A DNA stretch of 36,039 nt, from positions 1-36,039 of the forward strand of contig SVUF01000007.1 of NCBI GenBank assembly GCA_015063395.1, in the 5' to 3' direction. The notes under the pieces were generated by a model, which had not been told where the DNA came from, ran no database searches, and worked only from the letters and a program-made list of their open reading frames with translations. Each line of letters begins with the position of its first letter. The stretch's first letter is position 1. Source of the DNA: Oscillospiraceae bacterium (GTDB lineage Bacteria; Bacillota; Clostridia; Oscillospirales; CAG-272). This document shows, piece after piece, positions 1-7,016 of this stretch. A program made the position numbers and the translations under genes.

Positions 1-671
1 CCACAGCATGAGCCGTTGTCACCGTCAAGTACGTTTGTAGGAGCATTGATTCCGCCGAAACTTGCAAATCCCTCGGATGTTGCGCCGGAAGCGATTACTG
101 TTCCGTCATCATTGATATACTTAACCTCTGTGTCGCAAGTAAGACCAAGATCCATAAGTGCGCCGCCGCCGTTAATTGCATTTCTGAAAGAAACAGCGAT
201 TACGTTTTCGCCATCCTTAAGAAGATCTGTCTTATCAGAAAGATCAACAGATGTGTAAGCTTTGTCGTTGTAGCCGCCCGTTGACCAAACCTCTGTACCG
301 TTGATGTAAACAACGGGATCTTCGTCATAGATTACAGAAAGTGTAAGAACCTTAACTGCAGAAGCATCTTCTACAGTAAATGTCTTTACAAGGTAAGCCT
401 CAAAGCTTGATGTAAGTACTGTCTGAGCATTGGGTGAAGTGTATGCAGCTCCTGCAAATGGAGTAGCGCCTACTTCCCATGTGTCAGCATCTGTTCCTGT
501 TGTCCAGCCTTCAGGTGCGGGTGTGGGTTCTTCGCCCTCTACAAGCTCATAGTATACATAGCTCCATTCAGAGCCCTTTGCAACAAGCTCAGTCTCGTCT
601 GCAAAAGAAGCGATGCTGAGGATGCCCATGAGCATTCCAAGGCAGAGAACCATTGAAATCAGTTTCTTCAT
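1..671 (-). CDS. Secreted beta-sandwich protein, 3' end cut by window
   Basis: The frame is open on the minus strand from an ATG at 671 to the window edge, giving about 223 residues without a stop. The first 24 or so residues are a typical signal peptide (MKKL, a hydrophobic core, then SFA before DET). The following 130 residues read like the beta-sandwich found ahead of lamin-tail, phosphoesterase or CotH-type domains in secreted proteins: a W-x-x-G-x-x-PF segment, then VYINGTEVW, then a GENVIAVSF strand. The visible end (ASFGGINAPTNVLDGDNGS) resembles the start of an F5/8 type C (discoidin) carbohydrate-binding domain. GAGAGG at 680-685 is a good ribosome binding site. The catalytic part, if any, lies outside the window, so no enzymatic function can be given. 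It is probably exported and may bind glycans. Confidence 0.75.
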   Translation of the reverse strand, partial: MKKLISMVLCLGMLMGILSIASFADETELVAKGSEWSYVYYELVEGEEPTPAPEGWTTGTDADTWEVGATPFAGAAYTSPNAQTVLTSSFEAYLVKTFTVEDASAVKVLTLSVIYDEDPVVYINGTEVWSTGGYNDKAYTSVDLSDKTDLLKDGENVIAVSFRNAINGGGALMDLGLTCDTEVKYINDDGTVIASGATSEGFASFGGINAPTNVLDGDNGSCC

Positions 672-722
672 TTTGAAATACCTCTCAAATAATAAATTAG
701 TATACTTTTGTATACCACGATT

Positions 723-751
723 ATTTTATCACATGTCAGAAAAAATTTCAA
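723..751 (-). promoter_or_regulatory. Sigma-A type promoter of the secreted protein gene
   Basis: On the minus strand TTGAAA (751-746) and TAAAAT (728-723) are separated by 17 bases, about 50 bases upstream of the start codon at 671. The rest of the 672-938 gap is very AT-rich and holds the divergent tldD promoter. Confidence 0.55.
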
Positions 752-871
752 TATAATAAGATTGACTTATTTTACTCTTTTTTTGACTTTTACCATTTTG
801 CATTGTGTATTTTCAACAAAAATCGGTCTGCATTTTTTACAACACATCGTTTTTTTGCTTTTTGGTTTAAC

Positions 872-900
872 TTGAATTTTATGTTTTTTTGGGTTATAAT
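872..900 (+). promoter_or_regulatory. Sigma-A type promoter of tldD-tldE
   Basis: TTGAAT at 872-877 and a perfect TATAAT at 895-900 are spaced by 17 bases. The tldD start codon is 38 bases further on, preceded by AAGGAG at 927-932. Confidence 0.7.
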
Positions 901-938
901 ACATATTATCAATACTTGATATCAACAAGGAGAAAATT

Positions 939-2327
939 ATGATTAAAAAAAATATACTCGAAAGGGTTCTTATGAAGGCTATGTCAACAGGGGCGGATTT
1001 TGCTGAAATATTTGTTGAGCATACCCGCAGTAACAGCCTTTATTTTATCAATTCGAGAATTGAAGAGATTTCCGATTCCACCATCAGCGGTGCAGGTATC
1101 CGTGCATTTCTCGGCTGCAGATGTGTTTCCGCTTCAACAACAGATCTTTCGGAGTCAGGTCTTGTTACCTGTGCCGAACGTGTTGCAGATGTCATTTCAC
1201 AGTCAAGAGCCGAAGTCAGCATCTCGCTTACAAGAGCCATTCCCACAAATGTACATCCTATCAAGATTGTTCCCGACACTGTTGCAAAGTCCCGTAAGGT
1301 TGATCTTTTGAAAGCAGGATGCTTTGCCGCTTCCGAAAAAAGTCCTGAGATCTTCCAGGTCAGCGGATCTCTTTCCGATGTGGACCATGAGATCCTCGTT
1401 GCTAACTCCGACGGACTTCTCATTGGCGACAGATCCATCAGAACACGTATGGGAATCAGTGCCATCGGTGACAGAGGGGGTAACCGTCAAAGCGGATTTT
1501 ACGGTCCCGGAGCAAAAATGGGGCTTGAGTTTTTTGACACCGTCGACCCCAAAAGCGTTGGAGAAGAAGCTGCAAGAATTGCCCTTGTAAAGCTTGGTGC
1601 GCGTCCATGTCCTGCAGGTAAAATGACAGTCGCCATTGAAAATGGCTTTGGCGGTGTTATATTCCATGAGGCATGCGGTCACTCACTTGAAGCAACCTCG
1701 GTTGCAAAAAATACTTCTCAAATGGCAGGAAAGCTTGGCATGAAGATCGCCTCTGAAAAGGTCACAGCTGTTGACGACGGAACAATTCCGGGAGCATGGG
1801 GCAGCATCAACATTGATGACGAAGGAACTCCATCAAGAAGAAATGTTCTCATCGAAAACGGAATCCTTAAATCATATATGATCGACAAGCTCAACGGAAG
1901 AAGAATGGGCATGGCTCCTACAGGAAATTCACGCAGACAGAGCTACGCCTATGATCCAACTTCACGTATGACAAATACCTTTATTGAAAACGGAAACGAT
2001 AAAAATGAGGACATTATTGCCTCAATTGAATACGGTCTTCTCGCCAACAGAATGGGCGGAGGATCTGTTAATCCCATTAACGGAACCTTTAACTTCTCTG
2101 TTGAGGAGGGATATATTGTGAGAAACGGTAAGATCTGCGAACCGGTTCTCGGCGCTTCACTAATCGGAAAAGGCTCCGAGATCCTTATGAATATTGACAT
2201 GGTCGGACAGAATCTGTTCTGCGGTCAAGGTATGTGCGGAAGCTCAAGCGGATCAATCCCCACAAATGTTGGGCAGCCCCTTATACGTGTCAGCAGTATT
2301 ACTGTTGGCGGTACTGCAGAGGAATAA
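939..2327 (+). CDS. tldD: TldD-family metalloprotease, catalytic subunit
   Basis: 462 residues, close to the usual size for TldD. The zinc-binding HExxxH signature is present as HEACGH at residues 243-248, inside the conserved GGVIFHEACGHSLEA stretch. Downstream blocks typical of the family follow (IDDEGTPS, the NSRRQSY region, and the glycine-rich C-terminus). In characterised bacteria TldD forms a heterodimer with TldE/PmbA and degrades unfolded peptides or trims leader peptides of ribosomal peptides such as microcin B17; the catalytic zinc site is in TldD. The partner gene starts 18 bases downstream, so the two are almost certainly co-transcribed. No RiPP precursor or cyclase gene is visible nearby, so a general peptide-turnover role is more likely here. 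Confidence 0.93.
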   Translation: MIKKNILERVLMKAMSTGADFAEIFVEHTRSNSLYFINSRIEEISDSTISGAGIRAFLGCRCVSASTTDLSESGLVTCAERVADVISQSRAEVSISLTRAIPTNVHPIKIVPDTVAKSRKVDLLKAGCFAASEKSPEIFQVSGSLSDVDHEILVANSDGLLIGDRSIRTRMGISAIGDRGGNRQSGFYGPGAKMGLEFFDTVDPKSVGEEAARIALVKLGARPCPAGKMTVAIENGFGGVIFHEACGHSLEATSVAKNTSQMAGKLGMKIASEKVTAVDDGTIPGAWGSINIDDEGTPSRRNVLIENGILKSYMIDKLNGRRMGMAPTGNSRRQSYAYDPTSRMTNTFIENGNDKNEDIIASIEYGLLANRMGGGSVNPINGTFNFSVEEGYIVRNGKICEPVLGASLIGKGSEILMNIDMVGQNLFCGQGMCGSSSGSIPTNVGQPLIRVSSITVGGTAEE

Positions 2328-2345
2328 TCGGGAGGTTTTATAAAT

Positions 2346-3695
2346 ATGACGGACTACAAATCAATTATTAAAGCGGTTGAAAATGCCGCTTCTGAAAACG
2401 GTCTTGAGGACTATGAGCTTTACCTTACCACAAGCGAGAGCATCGGCTGCGAAACCTTCCGTGACGAGCTAAGCGAATTTTCTTCAAGCAAGGGCACATC
2501 TGTATATTTCAGATGTATAAAGAACGGAAAGCTCGGTTACGCCACAACTCAAAAAACTGATGATGAAGAAATTTCCCTTCTCGTTGCAAGAGGTGCAGAA
2601 AATGCTCTCATCAACGAAAAGGACGAAAGAGCTATTATCTATGACGGAAAGGGTGAATATCGTCAAGTTCCCGAGGTTCAGTTTACTCTGCCAAGCGCGG
2701 CTAAGCTTGCAAGTATTGCCATGGACATGCGTAACACCCTTTATAATTCCGACAAAAATATTGCCGACGGTACATCAGCAGGTACGGGCGCATATTTAAG
2801 TTCAACCTTTATCTACAATTCCAAGGGACTTACTCTTGAAAACGAGGTTGGAAACGCAAATGCCTATATGTACGCCGTAGTATCTGACGAAAACGGAGAG
2901 TCTCCTGAAAGCGCTTTCAAGGGTGTTTACAAGGACATCGACTCCTTTGATCAGCAAGAGGTTGCCGACTATGTTATAAACAAGGCGAAACGTAAATTCG
3001 GTGCAGGAAACGTTAAGACCGGTAAATACAATATAATTTTCAGCCGCGAATGTATGGCAGAAATTCTTTCTACGTATCGTTCTGTATTCTATGCTGATTC
3101 CGCTCAAAAGGGATTTTCCAAGCTTGGTAAATCCTTGGTTGGCACTAAGATCGCTTCCGATATCGTAACCCTTACCGATACACCTTTCAAGGAGGACAAT
3201 CCCCTGCAGATATCCTTTGACGGTGAGGGCTATCCCACAATGGAGAAGAACGTAATTGAAAACGGCATTTTAAAAACCATGCTTTATAACCTTACCACTG
3301 CCGAAAAGGACGGTGTTGAAAGCACGGGCAATGCTTCAAGAGGCGGCTCGGGAATCGGTACCCGTGTATACAGCTTCTTCATTAATCCCGGTCGTATGAA
3401 CGACGAAGAACTTATTAAATTTGCAGAAAACGGCATCTTTGTAACCGATATGAAAGGCTTCCACGCAGGAGCGGACACTGTCTCAGGTGATTTCTCCATT
3501 GAAAGCGAGGGCTTTGTAATTGAAAACGGAGTTCTCACCCGACCTGTCAGATCCTTTACCGTTGCAGGTAACTTCTTTGATCTTCTTCTGAATATCAAGG
3601 AAATCAGCTCCGAGCTTGAAATGAGATCACCCGGATTTACACAGATTGCTTCTCCCGCAGTGCTTATTGAAAACATGTCAGTTGCAGGCGAATAA
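2346..3695 (+). CDS. tldE: TldE/PmbA-family subunit, partner of TldD
   Basis: 449 residues, the second member of a TldD-TldE pair. The C-terminal half shows the shared modulator-of-gyrase fold blocks (NVIENGILKTMLYN, the TGNASRGG turn, and SGDFSIESEGFVIENG), but it lacks the HExxxH zinc motif of its partner. This is the expected pattern for the non-catalytic TldE/PmbA subunit, which completes the active cavity of the heterodimer. GGGAGG at 2329-2334 serves as ribosome binding site. The gene ends 16 bases before a strong hairpin terminator, so the operon is just these two genes. Confidence 0.9.
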   Translation: MTDYKSIIKAVENAASENGLEDYELYLTTSESIGCETFRDELSEFSSSKGTSVYFRCIKNGKLGYATTQKTDDEEISLLVARGAENALINEKDERAIIYDGKGEYRQVPEVQFTLPSAAKLASIAMDMRNTLYNSDKNIADGTSAGTGAYLSSTFIYNSKGLTLENEVGNANAYMYAVVSDENGESPESAFKGVYKDIDSFDQQEVADYVINKAKRKFGAGNVKTGKYNIIFSRECMAEILSTYRSVFYADSAQKGFSKLGKSLVGTKIASDIVTLTDTPFKEDNPLQISFDGEGYPTMEKNVIENGILKTMLYNLTTAEKDGVESTGNASRGGSGIGTRVYSFFINPGRMNDEELIKFAENGIFVTDMKGFHAGADTVSGDFSIESEGFVIENGVLTRPVRSFTVAGNFFDLLLNIKEISSELEMRSPGFTQIASPAVLIENMSVAGE

Positions 3696-3711
3696 TTAAT
3701 TTTAAAAAAAC

Positions 3712-3753
3712 AAAACAGCATAACTAAAGGATTTCCAATAGTTATGCTGTTTT
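3712..3753. terminator. Bidirectional intrinsic terminator between tldE and the surface protein gene
   Basis: A perfect 14-bp inverted repeat has arms at 3712-3725 and 3740-3753 and a 14-base loop. It is followed by T-runs on both strands, so it can end transcription of tldD-tldE (+) and of the convergent gene at 3769 (-). Confidence 0.9.
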
Positions 3754-3768
3754 TACGTGCTATAAATA

Positions 3769-4824
3769 TTAAATATATGATCTTCTCTTTTTGCAAACGA
3801 TCATTATTCCCAAAATAAAGGATACTATCGCAAGAGGTACAAAGACAAGCTCTTCGCCGGTTTTGGGATTTTCAAGCTGTCTTTCATATTCGGCATAAAG
3901 CGCTTCAAAGCGCTGTCTTGGAGTTCTGCCAAGATCGTCATCATAGCCTTCCCAATCAAAGAAAATACCATCATAATATGGTGAATCATACTCAAAATAT
4001 GCTTTTATGTCAGCAAAGAACACCTTTAAACTAACAGTTGTTAAATCAAAATTTTGAAAATCCTCAACTGTATATTTATAACCAAAAAACAAATCCCAAG
4101 CATCTATGCAGTATCCAAGCTCTTTGACATAAGCGGACCCCGGCTTCACCAATAATGACGCAGCCTTTTCCTCGTCTTTCATACATGCAGCTTCAATTAC
4201 AAAATTTGGAGGTACTGACTCATTTTTAAGGTATTTTGCATATGCTTCAAATTCTGAATCAGTCAACTCTTTAAGGGTTTGTCTTGCGTATTCAGGCTCC
4301 TCGGACATTCTTCGATACGCTTCTCTGAGCTCATCCGCTGTAATTCCAAGCTTTTGAATTACAAAGCGGTACATACAATTATATCCCTCAAGATCATGGC
4401 ATTCATCATAATAATTTTCAAGTTCAATGCACAAATACTCCGGAGTACCATCTAACCGATTCCAAAACTTAGAAAAACCAGCTCCTTCCCACTGATCTGA
4501 ATAATCAGTATAATATTTATAAGTCAACTTTTTTCCTTGTTCTGTAAAAGGAAGAAATTCAAAGCCAAAGCCCCAAACATCTCCGCCTTCTCCTGCAAAA
4601 TCACCATAGAAGATAGTATCATAGCTTTGTTCGAAGCTTGTTGTGTATCTTAATCCATCTTCATCAAGAGGCTCTTCATACGCCAGCTTTTCTGCCCAAA
4701 GCTTATCAAAGCTATCGTCCGCATATGAAAGCATAGGAAATGCTGACGTAACAAAAGAAAAAATGAGCAAAATCACTGTGGCTATCTTAACAAATCCTGT
4801 GGTTTTCTTGTTGTACTTTCTCAT
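3769..4824 (-). CDS. Secreted protein with NPKTG sortase-type anchor signal
   Basis: 351 residues, function not recognised. The N-terminus has a basic start, a hydrophobic core (residues 12-30) and a likely signal peptidase site near SYA-DD. The mature part is rich in acidic and aromatic residues (many Tyr, Asp, Glu, Phe) and shows no catalytic motif I can name. The last 33 residues are NPKTG (319-323), a hydrophobic segment, and a KKRRSYI tail. That is the layout of a cell-wall sorting signal with NPxTG in place of LPxTG, a variant seen in clostridial surface proteins. It is therefore probably exported and covalently anchored by a sortase encoded elsewhere. A strong GGAGGC ribosome site lies at 4831-4836. 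It stands alone between a shared terminator and its own promoter. Confidence 0.8.
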   Translation of the reverse strand: MRKYNKKTTGFVKIATVILLIFSFVTSAFPMLSYADDSFDKLWAEKLAYEEPLDEDGLRYTTSFEQSYDTIFYGDFAGEGGDVWGFGFEFLPFTEQGKKLTYKYYTDYSDQWEGAGFSKFWNRLDGTPEYLCIELENYYDECHDLEGYNCMYRFVIQKLGITADELREAYRRMSEEPEYARQTLKELTDSEFEAYAKYLKNESVPPNFVIEAACMKDEEKAASLLVKPGSAYVKELGYCIDAWDLFFGYKYTVEDFQNFDLTTVSLKVFFADIKAYFEYDSPYYDGIFFDWEGYDDDLGRTPRQRFEALYAEYERQLENPKTGEELVFVPLAIVSFILGIMIVCKKRRSYI

Positions 4825-4852
4825 TATATCGCCTCCTTTTTATTCTATAAAT

Positions 4853-4881
4853 ATTGTATCATATAAATAGACTATTGTCAA
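4853..4881 (-). promoter_or_regulatory. Consensus promoter of the NPKTG surface protein gene
   Basis: Minus strand TTGACA (4881-4876), 17-base spacer, TACAAT (4858-4853), about 28 bases upstream of the start codon at 4824. Confidence 0.8.
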
Positions 4882-4926
4882 TAGGCTGTAAGAATTTCAC
4901 ACAAAAAAACCGATGTGTTTGATAAT

Positions 4927-6183
4927 TTATATGTGCAAAAATGACACGGTTATTTTAAATCTGTTTTCTTCCTTTAGCTCTGCGCAAATTTTTCCGTCAT
5001 TTGCCTCAGTTATGGCGCGAGCCAATGAAAGCCCGATTCCGTGACCGCCCGCGCTTGAATTTCTTGATTCATCGATCTTATAAAATCTTTCAAAAACATG
5101 CTCCAGCTTTTCCGGAGAAATATAATACGATGATGGATTTTCAACGGTTAAATGCACCCACTTGTTTTGCTGAACAAGAGTCACTTGGATCTCTGCCCCA
5201 AGAGGAGAATACTTGATTGAATTTTCAAGAAGTATGGACACAAGCTGACCTATGGAAATTTCATCCCCCAGCATATATAGCCCATCTTGTATTTCAGCAG
5301 TCAGGCTTTTTCCCTGTGACACTGCAAGAACGTTGAATGAATCAGTTAGCTCCTCAACGGTTTTGGAAAGCTCAAATTTTGCATTTTTTTCAAAGCTTTC
5401 CCTCTCCTCCATTTTTGAAAGATATACAAGCTGGTTTGTAAGATTTGTCAGTCTTGCGCTTTGCTTTTTTATATCCTCAAGGGATTCATTCTTTCCGATA
5501 TCCATTTCAAGAACATCCACATTCGCATTGATTATGGTAAGGGGCGTTTTGATCTCGTGACCTGCATCTGTTATAAACCTTTTTTGTTTTTCATAGCTTT
5601 CGCTTATAGGACGGATGATCCTTGTCGACAAAAAGAACAGAACTATTCCTACAATTACAAATGCAGAAAGAGCAATCATTGAGCTTGTAAAAAGGAAAGA
5701 TGCAACTGATTCAAGCTTACTTCCGCAATCAAGGAATACAATTCTTGTAAGCTTTCCTTCCTGACTTTTAAAATATCTGATCTTATTTATAAATCCCTTT
5801 TCTCTTTCAAGTGTGTTTATCTCCAAGGCGTATTCCTTGGCGCTTTCCTTGTCAACGGATGCAATTCTGCTGACATCACAGTAAATCACTTTACCGTTTT
5901 CATCAATAAGCACGGAAAAAAATCTTGATTCATATGGCAATTCCGGTGACATATAGTGTGGCAGACGCCCATCATTTTTGTCCCATTTCATCTCCGTTTC
6001 GGGAATCTTTTCAAAATTCGGAAAGGTACCCTTGTTCTCTGAAAGGAACTTCAGTATTTCATCGGCATCGGCAACGGTATTGGAATAATTTATTATGTTC
6101 ATTACCGCTATTATGAGAGTAAGAACTATCAATAGCGAGCCTGTTGAAAGGGTTATAAATTTGAATCTAAGCTTTTTGATCAT
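4927..6183 (-). CDS. Membrane sensor histidine kinase
   Basis: 418 residues when started at the ATG at 6183. That start has a GGAGGAG ribosome site and overlaps the stop of the response regulator gene (ATGA), so the longer frame back to 6285 is not used. The layout is TM1 (about 10-32), an extracytoplasmic sensor region of about 130 residues with no named domain, TM2 (about 163-186), then a HisKA dimerisation domain with the H-box at His209 (FITDAGHEIKTPLT). The HATPase domain follows, with an N-box (ENSIKYSPLGAEI) and a G-box (GGHGIGLSLARAI). It is predicted to autophosphorylate His209 and pass the phosphate to the neighbouring OmpR-type regulator. The stimulus is unknown, but the divergent gene for a beta-helix glycan-binding lipoprotein suggests a surface or polysaccharide signal. 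Confidence 0.9.
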   Translation of the reverse strand: MIKKLRFKFITLSTGSLLIVLTLIIAVMNIINYSNTVADADEILKFLSENKGTFPNFEKIPETEMKWDKNDGRLPHYMSPELPYESRFFSVLIDENGKVIYCDVSRIASVDKESAKEYALEINTLEREKGFINKIRYFKSQEGKLTRIVFLDCGSKLESVASFLFTSSMIALSAFVIVGIVLFFLSTRIIRPISESYEKQKRFITDAGHEIKTPLTIINANVDVLEMDIGKNESLEDIKKQSARLTNLTNQLVYLSKMEERESFEKNAKFELSKTVEELTDSFNVLAVSQGKSLTAEIQDGLYMLGDEISIGQLVSILLENSIKYSPLGAEIQVTLVQQNKWVHLTVENPSSYYISPEKLEHVFERFYKIDESRNSSAGGHGIGLSLARAITEANDGKICAELKEENRFKITVSFLHI

Positions 6184-6851
6184 TGAAGCTCCTCCAAGGA
6201 GTAGCCTGCGTTTCGCGACGCCTTTATATAAATATTTGCTCCAAGGGATGAAAGCTTCTTTCTGAGATAGGATATATACACCCACACTATATTGATCTCG
6301 ACATCATTGTCAAAGCCCCATATTTTTTCCATGAATCTTTCCGTTGGAATTATCCTTCTGGGAATTGCCATCAGCATTTCCATCATCTGAAATTCCTTGT
6401 TGGCAAGTCTTATGATTCCCTCGGGAGATGAAAGCTCAAAGGTGGCTCTGTTCAAGGTTATGTTGCCGTAGGTGATCTTGGTATCCACAGATCCCGTTGT
6501 TCTTGTTATAGCTCTGATGGTTGCAAGAAGCTCCTCTGTTTCAAATGGCTTTGTCAAATAATAGTTTGCTCCGCTGTCAAGCCCAAGCACCTTGTCCTCC
6601 ACCTGTGCCTTGGCACTGAGGATCAATACAGGTATATTGTTTCCGCTTTTTCTTATTTTTTTGAGAACGGAAATTCCGTCCATTTCAGGCATCATTATAT
6701 CAAGGATCAACACGTCATAATTGCCAAGCTCTATGTATGATATTGCGTCCTTTCCGTTATATACGGCGTCCGCCGAAAAATTGTTCTTTTCAAGCAGCTT
6801 TATAATTGCTCTGGAAAGAGGTCTTTCATCCTCTGCAAGTAATATTCTCAT
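6180..6851 (-). CDS. OmpR/PhoB-family response regulator
   Basis: 223 residues, full length for the family. The receiver domain has the acidic pocket (ED at 7-8), the phospho-acceptor Asp51 in LILDIMMPEMDG, and the conserved Lys in LTKPFE. The C-terminal half is a winged-helix DNA-binding domain, with the ANKEFQMMEMLM and VYISYLRKKL blocks of Trans_reg_C. GGAAGGG precedes the ATG at 6851. The kinase gene overlaps its stop by four bases, so the two are translationally coupled. The divergent promoter region carries 11-bp phased repeats that could be its binding site. Confidence 0.94.
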   Translation of the reverse strand: MRILLAEDERPLSRAIIKLLEKNNFSADAVYNGKDAISYIELGNYDVLILDIMMPEMDGISVLKKIRKSGNNIPVLILSAKAQVEDKVLGLDSGANYYLTKPFETEELLATIRAITRTTGSVDTKITYGNITLNRATFELSSPEGIIRLANKEFQMMEMLMAIPRRIIPTERFMEKIWGFDNDVEINIVWVYISYLRKKLSSLGANIYIKASRNAGYSLEELQ

Positions 6852-6881
6852 ATTCTGTTCCCTTCCTATTATGTTTATTTG

Positions 6882-6910
6882 ATTATATCATATTTTCTTT
6901 TCTAAATCAA
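6882..6910 (-). promoter_or_regulatory. Promoter of the response regulator/kinase operon
   Basis: Minus strand TTGATT (6910-6905), 17-base spacer, TATAAT (6887-6882), 31 bases upstream of the start at 6851. Confidence 0.7.
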
Positions 6911-6921
6911 TAATATACGCT

Positions 6922-6968
6922 TTTATTTAAGTGAAATTTAAATATTTTGGCTTTTCAGTTTATTTAAA
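6922..6968. promoter_or_regulatory. Candidate response-regulator binding repeats
   Basis: TTTATTTAA occurs at 6922-6930 and again at 6959-6967. TTTAA blocks start at 6926 and 6937, exactly 11 bases apart, with a further TTTA at 6959, two 11-base steps later. Direct repeats in helical phase are the usual target of OmpR-family regulators. The region lies between the divergent regulator and beta-helix protein genes. The sequence is AT-rich, so chance similarity is possible. Confidence 0.35.
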
Positions 6969-7016
6969 CTTGCAGTTATACTATATATACATAAATTTTT
7001 GAAATAAGGATTAATT

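Noticed and set aside
16-258. Open frame of 80 codons on the plus strand at the window start
   Set aside because: It is antisense to the truncated secreted protein, which has a signal peptide, ribosome site and promoter on the minus strand.
4900-4921. Weak hairpin after the histidine kinase gene as a terminator
   Set aside because: Only about five pairs (ACACA/TGTGT) with the T-run inside the loop; not stable enough to claim.
6184-6285. Upstream extension of the histidine kinase frame
   Set aside because: It lies inside the response regulator gene, and the ATG at 6183 has a strong ribosome site and an ATGA overlap.
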